64,000 bases of DNA, from NCBI RefSeq assembly GCF_051622035.1, contig NC_135360.1, positions 34,055,206-34,119,205 on the forward strand, given 5' to 3'. Below are positions 12,456 to 23,130 of the stretch, piece after piece. Made by a program: the position numbers and the translations under genes. Every line of letters starts with the position of its first letter. Position 1 is the first letter of the stretch. The notes beneath the pieces were generated by a model. The model was not told the origin of the DNA and searched no databases. It was given only the letters and a program-made list of their open reading frames with translations. Origin of the DNA: Arctopsyche grandis. Lineage: Eukaryota; Arthropoda; Insecta; Trichoptera; Hydropsychidae.

Positions 12456-15400
12456 TTACATAATTTCACATTTTCTTTGGTGTCGCTTTTGAGGTTCGGG
12501 CCTCAGGACTGCGCGAACAGCCTCGTCGAACACCTGCAAAGACAAAACGGACGCCGATTAAACAAAAACACCAACTCGGCTGCAAACGACACGTTCGAAA
12601 CTGATACGTTACTTGTTTGAGGCCGCGTTGCGTCAACGCAGAACATTCCATATACTTTATAGCTCTTATTTTATTTGCTAGCTTCTGTCCTTGTTCCCTT
12701 TTGAGCGGTGACAGTCCTTGCTCTGATAAAAGACTCAGAGTTTCTCTATCGTCTCTTAAATCAATTTTAGTACCTGCAATTCAAAATTTTATTATATTAT
12801 ACATCAATTAATCAAGCACACTCGTCTAATGACGACGAGTGTGCTAAACAGATTAACCGTTTGCCCGCGGCCGTCTTCTATGAAAGCTTTAGGCGACAAG
12901 TCTGTAGCGCGGCTGTCTTCCATAGAATATCTGAACTTTGCACGGGATTTTGAGCCTTATATGCGCCTATTTCAACTGTTTTAAGGTTCAAAATTGGTTG
13001 AATATATTACTAAGAGTTGAATGCCATCTATTCAATTTGCTTAAAATGAATATATACAAGTCAAAAATTAGTTTTTTGTGGAACCATATTGAAACCTCGT
13101 TTATGTGACGTCACGTCTTCATACAATTGAGATGATACGTCTCAATTTTATGAAGAATGATTATTTGACAATTAAGCCAAAACTACGACATATATTATGT
13201 ATTTTATTGTTAAAAATAATACTTTATATGTTAATTAACATATCTGGTTACTTGAGTAAATATTAAAATCTGTATTTAAGGTCGAAAACTCGATTGCCAA
13301 ATTCGCGAAAAAGGTGCCGCGTACAGTGCTTGTTCGCTATATTTATTGCCGCGGGCAAAGGATTAAAAATGGAAAAAAAGTACATGAAAATACAAGTAAA
13401 AATAAATAAATGGAAGAAAAAAATAAATAAACATGACATAAAAATTCTCAACTGATCAATTCAACCGTTCTAATTGATCGCGACTTCCGTAACTTAGGAA
13501 GTGGTGCACAGAATGACGAGAGATGTGACAAATGTCAATGGCACCATCCAGTGAATTTAAGAAACGGAGGCCACGAGGAATGGGAGAATTACTATGAGCC
13601 ACAGTTCTAGCCAGAGGAGTGTGAAAAAGGGGACGATGTGGCCGGTCCATATCACACTCTCCGGAGCATATCAGCCAGGATAGACAGACAGGAGATAAAG
13701 CCTCTAAATATGGAAAACAAGAACTTGATGAGGGCAACACTCCTCCTGTGTTCAAGAGAAGACGTGTAGCCGACCATACCCATAACGAATTGTGAAGGAA
13801 ATAAATATATGGGTAAATCCCATATTGCTCCTTATAAAGCAGTCGAAGAAAGCGTCTTTGGATAAGTTCAAATTTGATAGATAGACATTTAGTGGAAGGA
13901 TTGCAGATCATAGAGGCGTATTCCAGATACTCCTAACTAGAGCATTGTACAGCGGCCTCAAAACAGTGGGATTATGGAAGTGTAGAGAATTACGAAAAAC
14001 AAACCCAAGCATTCTTGAGGCAGAGCAACACAGTCAATATGAACAGAGAAATTTGGGTCACTCTGAAATGCAACCCTAAGATCAACAGTAGAATCGATCC
14101 AGTTTAGTAAAGAGTTACCAGCAAGATAAGGAAAGGTACGATCGGGGATAGATCTGGAATAATAATTGAATTCGTTGAATAAATCATAAAATAAATTGAA
14201 TATAACCTTCTGGATGTTGAGACTTTTTCAATTTTCCCATTGAAGACTGAATATTTATTTTCATAGATATATACCAAAAAGCCTAACATATAAAACCCCA
14301 ATGTGCCTTCCTAGACAATTAATTACAAACATTGCAGCATTTTTATTACATAAATCGCTGTATTTCTAGAGGCTGAAGGACACGAAATCAACAATTAATT
14401 AATTAATGAATTAATCCATAGATATATCTATGGATTTAGACTTGTACATAAATCAAATTCAGATATTTTGAAGCAATTTGATGGAGGAACCGTTTCAACA
14501 ATGAATTCAAATAAATTAGCAAACTCTTAGAGTCACAAATATCCAAGTCTGACCAGCAGTATTAACGATTAAAGATGGGATCGAATCCGGTAACCTTTCG
14601 GTGCTAAAGATATACTGCTGGCTAAAGATGCTGATGATTAGAATTCAAAATACTTCAAATAATATGTGCATTGATGAACATGGGTATAATCCATCAATTC
14701 AAGTACGAAGAAACGATTTAGATGGGTCTCAAAACTCGTTTAAATGATTGATTTTACAGACAAGTGATCCGACTGAAGTTCCATTACTAAATATCTACAT
14801 TCGTCAGATCCTGCATATCCTAAAACCCATCCAGTGTGTTGCATTTACAAAACGTCATCTTCTTACATCCAACGGGTTGATACGTTTGTACGTACCGACT
14901 AATATCATAGGTGCGTCAGGACAGTGATGTTTTATTTCCGGATACCATTTAGACGTGACATTTTCAAACGACGAAGGACTGAAACAACACAGATGAAATG
15001 AGTTAAAAGTGAACATATGTATATAGAATACAAAAAATCGCACTATATATACCTAGTTACACTAAAACAAATAAGGAATACGTCGGTCTGCGGATAGCTG
15101 AGGGGTCGCAGTCGGTCGTAGTCCTCCTGTCCGGCCGTATCCCATAAGCCTAACGAGACTGCGACTCCATCAACGACCATCGGCGCTGAATAATTATCAA
15201 ATCTGAAAATAATCAAACAACACATTAAAACTATGTATCATGTGCATATAGAGCATTGTCATCCCACTAGTTTCCTTTGATCTGTTATTTGAAACATTGC
15301 AATGGGGTATCTTGAACTCAAATATATACATTTTATTAAACAGGAACCATTTGTGTTATGGCTATTTCTATACAGCACTGATGACGGTAGATTAATTTGT

Positions 15401-15788
15401 GATAAATTGTACCTAATCGAGAGGTTATAACTTTCAATATAATTTCACGTCTTTGTATACTAGTACTGAGACTATTACAAATAATGACAATTTTTTCTGA
15501 AATGATTCGACGAGTAGTAATCAAATTACAAACGTGCAGTATAGCCGCACATTTGTAATTTGTTAAAATAATTAAAATAATTCTAGTGAGTAGAGTGAGT
15601 GTGTGTGCGTGTGTGTGTTTGTTTTAGTGGGAGACCAGTCTGGAATGTATAATATATGGGTGTGATGATTACACTGTAGGCACATATTCTCCGGGGAAGC
15701 TGTCGGTGGTGTAGGAGATGAGCATGCAGGTTTTGCCGACGGTTCCGTCCCCGACCACCACACATTTGATTGGTCTCCCGGAAGACAT
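12456..15788 (-). CDS. Mtl: Mtl, Mig-2-like Rac-family small GTPase, 5 coding exons, 195 aa
   Basis: This is a Rho/Rac-family GTPase that cycles between GDP and GTP at the plasma membrane and controls actin, migration and axon guidance. Coding exons on the minus strand are 15788-15673, 15202-15053, 14978-14896, 12773-12613 and 12533-12456, all GT-AG, totalling 588 nt. The P-loop GDGTVGKT is at residues 13-20, switch I TVFDNYSA near 38-45, and DTAGQED at 60-66. TKID (G4) and ECSAL (G5) follow in exon 4. The C-terminus is basic and ends in a CAAX box, CEIM, so it should be prenylated. The APM after FDNYS and the [14 protein letters not shown] stretch fit Mtl better than Rac1 or Cdc42. The ATG lies immediately after a good acceptor (CATTTCAG), so at least one noncoding 5' exon is likely upstream. 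The 2.1-kb intron between exons 3 and 4 carries a LINE fragment and a SINE. Confidence 0.95.
12815..12845. repeat. Perfect 12-bp hairpin in an Mtl intron
   Basis: AGCACACTCGTC (12815-12826) is followed by a 7-nt spacer and its exact reverse complement (12834-12845). It lies 42 bp upstream of Mtl exon 4 in transcript orientation. It might be a transposon end or an RNA stem in the pre-mRNA; nothing else in the sequence decides between these. Confidence 0.5.
13456..14100 (-). mobile_element. Non-LTR retrotransposon fragment (C-terminus of reverse transcriptase)
   Basis: The minus strand from 13911 to 13456 reads open for 151 codons. It contains [10 protein letters not shown] near the start and a segment ending [23 protein letters not shown]. 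This layout (an IQ-R-FLR-L helix, then the RT..SPIPR..RFLN tail) is typical of the end of Jockey/CR1-type reverse transcriptases. Immediately upstream (about 14040-13920) a shifted frame reads [20 protein letters not shown], the expected preceding part. The copy is therefore frameshifted and dead. It lies in the large Mtl intron in the same orientation as the gene. Confidence 0.75.
14255..14624 (-). mobile_element. tRNA-derived SINE copy (minus orientation)
   Basis: In the minus-strand reading it starts with a tRNA-like head. The pol III B-box-like word is GGATTCGATCCCATC (about 14589-14575). It then has the family's central block around GTTGAAACG and ends in the 3' hairpin region AGGAAGGCACATTGGGG. 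It matches the copies at 32786, 49065, 51361 and, in part, 38075. It sits in the Mtl intron. Confidence 0.7.
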
Positions 15789-17061
15789 CTGAAATGCGAT
15801 CGATCGAAAGTGACTCGTTTTCTAGCGAGCTTTTCCCCAAATCGAGTCAGGAAGTGGACGAGAGCTGACTGCGGATGTGAGCTGACTGTCGAGCCGGCGA
15901 GCTGGTGAGCTGGTGAGCTGGTGAGCTGATGAAGAATGACACTTGATGGCTCTCCTGGAAACCTCTCCCACTCCCACTCCCACTCCGATCCCCTCGCGAT
16001 GACACACCTCACTTTTCTTAATGCTGTGTGCTCTTAACGCGCGCAAACACGTCCATCACCCTATCTTCATACTTCAACAAAGATGAGTTTGGAAAAAAAT
16101 AAACATTTTATTCCCTCACGCTCATATTACAACGGTTCAATCGAATATTATCTCTAAGCCCTGGTATTTGTAATTGCAATGTTGAAATGGACCATAAAAA
16201 AGTACATGAGTTTTATTTTATTTTATTTTAACATTTTCAAGAGAAACTTACAGCGAATACAAAAATAATAAAATGAATAGATATACATAAGCTATTTACA
16301 AGTTTCTTCAGATAGCATGAAAAATTCATAAGTAATAGTTGAAAACTCACACTTCGACATTTCGTCTTGGAATAGAAAAAAAATATCGAGAGACGTTAAA
16401 ATTATCGAGAGAATTTTCGTCGTAAGATCCAATTAGTGCTTAAATTAAACATCGCTGTCATCATACCAATCAGACATATAAAATTGGGTTCGGTGATTAC
16501 TAGTCACAAATTACTCGTCACAAAGTCACTAAAATCTCTATAACGGAACATCTGGCAGCCGAAAAGTCCATCATACTGTGGCGGCTCGCTTATACGACAT
16601 GGTCGAGTTTGGTTGCCTTCCTGCGAGTGGGGACCAACTCGGCTGGGTTCGGAGAACCGCTACTCACTCTGCCTTTAGCTGTCATATAATAAACACGTGC
16701 ATTAACATGCCAGTCGTCTCATTCGTTCATCCCCCATAATACTAACGATAACTATCATAGTAACGAGAACTTGAGTGCCAAATATTGTGTATTCGCGATT
16801 TTCATGGCAAAAATTGTCTTTGTGACCACCCCAATGTGACGAATAGTCCAATTACCATAAAATTGAATTTATAAGGATAAGGAAAAGTTAATCAACTAAA
16901 CTTCTTCCCCTTATAATAGAATACGTTGAAAGAAAGTATTGAAATAGTGCAACTACATTTAATAAAATGTGATTTGCGTGTGTCAGATTTATTGTATTCT
17001 AAATGTACACTTTTAAACTATACTCATATTAATTAGCCTATATGTCAATTTTGCTGGTTAG

Positions 17062-17460
17062 GTGATTACTAGACGGTTCGGTGATTACTAGTCAAATGTG
17101 AACCGGTCACAGGACAACCGGTCGCTCTAGATCGGTCACACGTCATCACCCGTCACACTAAAACTGGTCACACCCTAAAATTGGTCAACCAGTTTTCTCG
17201 TGACTGATTTTAGGGTGTGACCAGTTTTATGGTGTGACGGGTGATCACGTGTGACCGATCTAAAGCGACCGGTTGTCCTGTGACTAGTTTACATATGACT
17301 AGTAGTCCGTTTACCTACTAGACATAGGCGCTGTGATGTGCCAGCGCTGAAATAAATGGGATCCTTTTGTCAATTTCTATTGTTAACCTTGACAAAATTG
17401 ACAAAAGGATCCCATTTATTTCGGCGCTGGCGCATCATAGCGCCTATGTCTAGTGATTAC
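17062..17460. mobile_element. hAT-like foldback MITE, interrupted by another foldback element
   Basis: GTGATTAC at 17062-17069 and again at 17453-17460 is an 8-bp target duplication. The element begins TAGAC (17070-17074) and ends GCGCCTATGTCTA (17440-17452). The two arms (from ATAGGCGC near 17324 and to GCGCCTAT near 17447) are almost fully complementary, with BamHI-like GGATCC words in both. The first five bases are separated from the rest by the element at 17075-17315. Confidence 0.8.
17075..17315. mobile_element. Long-TIR foldback element (Mutator-like candidate), copy 1
   Basis: The left end is GGTTCGGTGATTACTAGTCA. The right end, reversed, is GGTAAACGGACTACTAGTCA. The two arms of about 110 bp are complementary over nearly their whole length (ACCGGTCACAGGACAACCGG and so on), leaving a small loop. 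It is flanked by TACTAGAC on both sides (17067-17074 and 17316-17323), an 8-bp target duplication. Long TIRs with 8-9 bp duplications suggest a nonautonomous Mutator-like element; no transposase is present. Confidence 0.75.
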
Positions 17461-18066
17461 ATCCCAAATGTGAATCGCTAATAGGACAACCGCCGCTACG
17501 AAAATTGCTCGTACGGTCACCTGTCGCACAAAAGTTCATCGCAGAGGAAAATTGCCGTACAGAAAACTGCCAAAAATTCGGCTCAAAACCGCCCAAATCT
17601 CGTAAAAAAAGCATTTGCTGATTTACAGATCGCTTCGTCCGGAATAATCACCGAACACTGTTGATCGTGCAAAGACTATTTTAAATATTATTTTAATATG
17701 GCAGCACCGGTTTGACAGCTTAGTTTCAAATATTGACGTGTCGAGACTTGTCGGTTTACTTTGTGAAGCGGCTCTTGTTCCAATCTTGTTGCTCGATTTA
17801 CACGATACTGGATTTGTTCAACTTGGGCATGACACTGCTAAATAATTGCGATGTCAATATTATTGTTTTCTTCTTGGCGATAACATAAAATTATCTTCAG
17901 TTTTATTAGAGACAAATTTCACATGATGGAAACCAAAACTACATATGTAGATTTAAAATTTTTCCTTATTTTTGGAACTCCATTTATCGTACATTTACTC
18001 ACTGTATTGTGTTATTACTCTATTAACAGATAAAATAAAATATTAGCATTTAATGTTTTTGACAAA

Positions 18067-21066
18067 ATGGATAAAGAAAACAGCCAAATTTTTACTCAAT
18101 CCCAAGAGGACGACACAGAAACACTTTTAAGGCGTGCCAGGGATCTAATCAACGGGTATTTCAAATTAACACTTGTTAAATAATATTTTTTCATAAATTT
18201 ATTTCATTATAAATATAATTTTAATCTTTCAGTGAAAGCAATAGGAAACTTCTGAAAGAAATAACTCCCAACAAGACTATAAATGCGGCTTTGAAGGTTT
18301 ATTATTTTGTTGTTTTCATTCTTACTTATTTTACTATACATTTTAAATGTCATCATTCTTTTCTCTACAGAATTCTAATGTAAAAAGTAAACCTGAATCC
18401 GTTAAAGACGCCAGGAGACTAATCCGTAAAGAATGGGACGCATTAAAAAACTCAACTTTACCCGACGACGATATTCCAAGACAAAATGTGTTGAAACCGA
18501 ATGAAAAGGAAATACTGTGCGGGATCGTAGTGTACATTGAAGTACCAAACAAACAACGCGTCGATATTTTAGCCTCTATATTGAAGAGATTGGGAGCTTC
18601 CGTCAGAAATAAATTCGATCGAGAAGTAACGCACGTCGTATTTAAGAATGGTTCATTGGAGACTTACAAGAGAGCTAAACTTTTGAACGTTCATCTTGTG
18701 TCCGTTTTGTGGGTCGAAGCTTGTAGAAATTCTAAAGCGAAAATCAGCGAAAAATTGTTCCCCGTGTGTGAAAAGAATGATTACTCTAATTCGCCGAGGA
18801 TGTTCCGCAAATTTATGGTATGTATTATTGTATAAGATACGATATAGACCCACTGAAATTGTATTTACTAATTAATAGCCAGTATTTTTAAATGAATTTT
18901 ACAAATTCAAAAACTATCTATATGTCATATAAATACAATGTTTTTAATATTATTAATTTACTCAAATAATTCAAAAAGTTATTATAATCTTAGTAGTTGC
19001 TTCTTTTCTATCTACATATTTTATACACCAGGCCAATTTCACCTCATCTTTAGTCTAATCATTGCAATGACATTTACATATGTATCTTACTCCTCCATCT
19101 TGTAAAAAAAATTAAAGATAAACCTTCGAGGCAACAAGGATCATAGTCTTTAACCCTCCTTCACCGAAGTGAGGTATGCAAGTGCCCCAATTTTTACGTT
19201 TTTCGTAATAACTATGTGGTTTTCAAAACTATACACTCTATATTTCTTGTATTCCTAGAATTAACTATAAGAAATTTAATTTAATAGATTTATTATGATT
19301 TATAAAAGGGGTACATCGTAAAAAAATACATTTATACGTTCCAAAGTATGATTTAAAGGCGTTAGCGATAAGTCATGTTTTTGACTGTTCGATTACATAT
19401 TCTTGTTGATTGATGAATCAATGTGAGAGAAAGAGACAGCTATGTTTTCGTCGCTTTTGGTGCGTGACTATTGAGTCATGCAGTCGCCTGTTGGCCTTAC
19501 CTATGTGCGTTTGCGTGTTGATTCTTCTCGTTATTTTTAATACAAAATAGTCAAAGACATGCTATAGGACTAAAACTTTTTTATGTTGATGTATAAAATA
19601 ATTAATAAGATATATATTGAACCCATTTGTATTGATAAAAGCTGTATTTTGATTAAAAAATACTGGGGTCTTACTCGACCCCAGTTCGGGACACTCGTTC
19701 AATCTCGACGCTCCGTCCTTCAAAGGTTAAAAAGTCACAGAACTTACTTAAAATAAATCTATTTATTTTATTTCAGTCAAATAAACCTGGACATTTTGAA
19801 TATGATGAAATTACTGGCACCATTTCTAGAAGACTACAAAAAGCTCAATCAAACTATCAAAATGTGAAAGAAGCCAGTATAGGAACTAAAACCATTGCTA
19901 CAACTAGTGATAATTCTTCTTCTAATGCAGAATCATCCGCTGAATCCATTACATTGTGTCTCAGTGCAGAAGGTTCCCCGAATACAAGCAACGTCCAGTT
20001 AGAATGCAACGAACCACTCGGTAACAATAATGAAAAGACTGATGCCGAAACAAAATCTGCACATCCAACTAGAAGACGACTCTTTGTAAAAAATCCCATC
20101 CGTGGAAGCTTTTTAACAATTGCATCTGACTCGAGCCTTAGTTCGCAAACCGAGAGAACAAAAGCAATCTTAACGAACCCATATGGTAAAGATAATACTA
20201 AAAAGGATAAAAGCAAAACGCGCAAAGAACCAGAAAACCGCCAACCAATTCATCCCAATATAGTTCCAGAAACGTCTTGCAATCTCGGATTATTTCCTAC
20301 GACTCAACTTACTTTGAAGAAATCTCCAACCAAAAATGCAAACACCAACAAAACTAAGTTGTCGTCTTTGGTAATTTTTTTACTTTATATATGAAGTTAC
20401 TTTTTTTATTGAACTGTTATTTGATTTTATTTTATTTATTTTAGGTTACCACTTACCTACATTCGGAAGAAAACAAATCGGTTAGGGAGGCAATCAGAAA
20501 GTTAGGCTGCTTTAAGTGGAAGTCAGCAGTCGATAAAATGACGACGCACGTCGTTGTCGGCGATTGCCAAAGAACATTGAATCTTTTGAAAGGCATCGCA
20601 CGAGGCTGTTGGATTCTCGACAAGCGGTGGATTTTCGAATCAGCCAGCGTCGGACATTGGCTGGCCGAGGAATACTATGAGTTGATTGATTTCTCGAAAA
20701 TTGTTCGGGTTGGTGTTGATTTTCTACTCACTTGTAGTATTATGACATGATAAGTGAACCATTGATTTTGTATTTCAGCGCTGTCGCATTCAAAGGCAAG
20801 CTTTGGGTAAATCGTTCAGTTTGGATATCTTCGATGAGTGCGGGACGATTCATGTAAGCGATAAGAATGTTCCGTATCATATAGATTTGAAAGAACTTGT
20901 CACTTTGTGTGGAGGAAGGCTGACTGCTGAGGCAAGTGATGCAAAGATCGTCATAGGCTCTGCTGGAGATGTTTCTAAAAAATGTGTCTCTCCTGAATGG
21001 ATTTTTGATAGTATTACTTTTGGAAGATGTAAAACACTGTCAAAATACTTCTTGCAACCAATTTAG
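18067..21066 (+). CDS. MCPH1: Microcephalin (MCPH1), 6 exons, 581 aa, three BRCT domains
   Basis: Microcephalin acts in chromosome condensation timing and the DNA-damage response. Exons are 18067-18155, 18233-18296, 18371-18817, 19777-20370, 20445-20708 and 20779-21066, all GT-AG and in frame. The first BRCT domain spans about residues 90-180 (GIVVYIEVPN ... VTHVVF ... VSVLWVEAC). A Ser/Thr/Lys-rich linker covers about 210-395. The second BRCT is about 396-482 (SLVTTYLHSE ... MTTHVVVGD ... RGCWILDKRW) and the third about 493-580 (ECGTIHVSD ... CVSPEWIFDS). One N-terminal BRCT plus a C-terminal pair is the microcephalin arrangement and separates it from other BRCT proteins. The start is the first ATG of an MDKENSQ reading frame. 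Exon 4 is the least conserved part and rests mainly on its intact frame and splice sites. Confidence 0.9.
18818..19776 (+). other. MCPH1 intron 3
   Basis: This 959-bp intron is the largest in the gene. It runs from GTATGTATT to ATTTTATTTCAG. I see no ORF, no match to the repeats elsewhere in the window and no conserved structure. Confidence 0.8.
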
Positions 21067-21316
21067 TTATATTTATTTGATACAATTCATTCTTTATATT
21101 TTTTATTCAAATTAAATCAATTCGAAATTTGAATATACATATGTACATGTAATGTATTTTTGAAAAAAAAACAATTATTTTTATATATAATACTTTATTG
21201 TTTGTTTAATGTAATTTATAATATTGTATGCAGAGAAATGTTATAATATTATTATTATAACAATTCTCTGATTGTATGTATCATTTTGTACAAAATAAAA
21301 TATAATAAATCAACGT
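21067..21316 (+). other. MCPH1 3' UTR, overlapping signals on both strands
   Basis: Plus-strand AATAAA words at 21294-21299 and 21304-21309 fit the end of MCPH1. A minus-strand AATAAA at 21199-21194 lies about 120 bp after the stop of the ORF on the opposite strand. The two 3' ends would overlap if both are used. Confidence 0.5.
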
Positions 21317-21730
21317 TCACGGGTTATTATTATCAGCTGGTAACGTGGAGAATCTTACATTTTTCCACGCTTTTTTGTTATCTCGGCCGTTGCGAGGCTG
21401 CGATGCAGTTTGATGGTCTGTGACTCCAAAGGCATGATTGTTTTGTTGAAGTTGAGACGTAGATGGAGATAGAGAGGGGTCGAGGGTTTGAGTTTGGTGG
21501 TCGGTCAGGTCACACAATTGAAAGGTGTATTTGACTTCTTGGTTGCGAGATGTTTTGTTATTGAATTTGCGCAAATGTAGTCCTTGAACGGTTGCAAAAA
21601 TCACTGGCGTCGTAATATTTACAGTGTGGTCGGGGTTTGGTCTTTCATCGAACATTTTTGCCCGTATTGACAGTTGCATTTGTTGTATAGATTGGGGTTG
21701 CCATAGATGCATCTGCACAAGCAAAATCAT
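21317..21730 (-). CDS. Unrecognised 137-aa ORF or terminal exon
   Basis: I do not recognise this protein. It reads open from MILLVQMHLWQPQ to a stop after ADNNNP. It is polar and Gln/Asn/Thr-rich, without a membrane segment or a family motif I can name. Two readings are possible. It may be a short gene starting at the ATG at 21730. It may instead be a last exon, because TTGTGCAG ending at 21711 is a fair splice acceptor just before ATGCATCTATGG. A minus-strand AATAAA lies about 120 bp downstream. No upstream exon was found before the LINE debris begins at about 21960. It could equally be an unlabelled piece of a transposon. Confidence 0.3.
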   Translation of the reverse strand: MILLVQMHLWQPQSIQQMQLSIRAKMFDERPNPDHTVNITTPVIFATVQGLHLRKFNNKTSRNQEVKYTFQLCDLTDHQTQTLDPSLSPSTSQLQQNNHAFGVTDHQTASQPRNGRDNKKAWKNVRFSTLPADNNNP

Positions 21731-21956
21731 TTTTATATAATTTGATAGGTTAAACTAACCCCAAGTGGGTAGTATGAACGATGAAGGCTCAGTAAACATG
21801 AATACAATGGCATAAAAGCTTTTAGGATATTAAAAACTGAAACAGCTTTCAAAATTGCCCATGAATAAGCGATAAAAAAGATACATTTGCTACAAACTAG
21901 GTATGTACCTTGGCGACAGATTTTCCACTCTTATAAACTTAAAAATAAAACTTTGA

Positions 21957-22155
21957 TTCTTAAATGCTTTTTATTATTACGAAATTATGTTCACAATACA
22001 TCTTATATCTATTTTAATAGCTACTGATCTACTGATCATTTTCTATTTTACAATTTAATTTAATTTGGTTAGTAATCATAGTATTATATTTTTGTAATGT
22101 TAATCTACAGCATAATAGGAAAAAGAGGTTAATAACCTATTTACAATTCTTAAAA
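21957..22155 (-). mobile_element. 3' end fragment of a Jockey-like LINE
   Basis: This is about 200 bp and nearly identical to 22464-22660. In minus orientation it ends TAATAATAAAAAGCATTTAA. The same terminus recurs in plus orientation at 28230-28425, 52883-53085 and 53240-53412. It is a 5'-truncated copy lying just downstream of a longer one. Confidence 0.8.
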
Positions 22156-22463
22156 ATAAAACTTAACTCCTAAGACAGCATCAAAATTGGCTTCCAATTT
22201 TTTTTTTATACTGTTATATCGAAAATAAAACAGCATAATTTCTAAAAACCTACTGTATGCGTTTAATAATTATGGTTGAATTCCCTATACACGTGGATCT
22301 ATAGTAAACAATTATGAATTTGAAAGATCCTTGGGTTTTTCGAAATCTGCAGACATTGAAGAAATTTCAAGACCCCTGGGCACAATTGAGCACCGACAGA
22401 TTTGCAAACAAATATTATATGAACTTATCTGTCGACAGTTAATTTTCGTACAGAATTTTGATT

Positions 22464-23130
22464 TTTAAATGCTTTTTATTATTACGAAATTATGTTCACA
22501 ATACAACTTATATCTATTTTAATAGCTACTGATCTACTGATCACTTTCTATTTTACAATTTATTTTAATTTGGTTAGTAATCATAGTATTATATTTTTGT
22601 AATGTTAATCTACAGCATAATAGGAAAAAGACCTCAAAACCTATTTACAATCCTTATAAATGTTCATAATACATCTAATACATAATATTAATTAAAGACT
22701 CTCTAAAGTCGATGACCTAAAGCAGATTGTGTTTAGGTAATCTGTGTTTATACATTGTTGTAATCACCGAGACTCTTCACAAGCGTGTAAGTATGGTTAT
22801 TAGTGATTCTGTCATAGAATCTACTGGTTAGTTTGTTAGTAATGTCTGTAACAAACGGAATATTATATATGGCATGCAGTTTTTTCAAGTTAGTATGTAT
22901 ATATATGAGTGTATTATAAATTATTTTTAGGGATTTATTTTGTATTACTTGGAGCTTGGAAAGATTAGTATTCGAGGCGTTATTCCATACAGGTGAAGCA
23001 TAGGTTAATAATGGTAATATGAGCGCGCGATATAATTTTATTTTATTTTGAGTTGATAAAGAACTATGGCGATTAAATATTGGATATATTGAGGATATAC
23101 CCCGCAAATAAAATAATTCGTTTGCTCCTA
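22464..23130 (-). mobile_element. Jockey-like non-LTR retrotransposon, 5'-truncated, with RT C-terminus
   Basis: From 23107 to 22748 the minus strand encodes the end of a reverse transcriptase: MRGISSIYPIFNRH, then KLYRALILPLLTYASPVWNN and NLSKLQVIQNKSLKII. This is the ...LLYKALIRPILTYG..W...S....KLQ..QN..LR.I block of Jockey-clade elements. It ends at SLGDYNNV. A 3' UTR of about 280 bp leads to the shared terminus. The 119-codon frame is open, so this copy is relatively young. The rest of the polymerase is missing. Confidence 0.85.

Larger units (their letters stand above)
15789..18066. other. Divergent intergenic region between Mtl and MCPH1
   Basis: This 2.3-kb stretch should carry the promoters and 5' UTR exons of Mtl (leftward) and MCPH1 (rightward). 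A TG/GC-rich part at 15840-16050 contains short tandem words (GCTGGTGA repeated; CCCACT repeated) and may be a noncoding first exon of Mtl. From 16480 to 17660 it is built of foldback transposons. No host exon could be defined. Confidence 0.4.

Noticed and set aside
15572-16046. Overlapping minus-strand ORFs upstream of Mtl
   Set aside because: One merely reads through Mtl exon 1 out of frame and the others are TG- and CT-rich sequence; none has homology.
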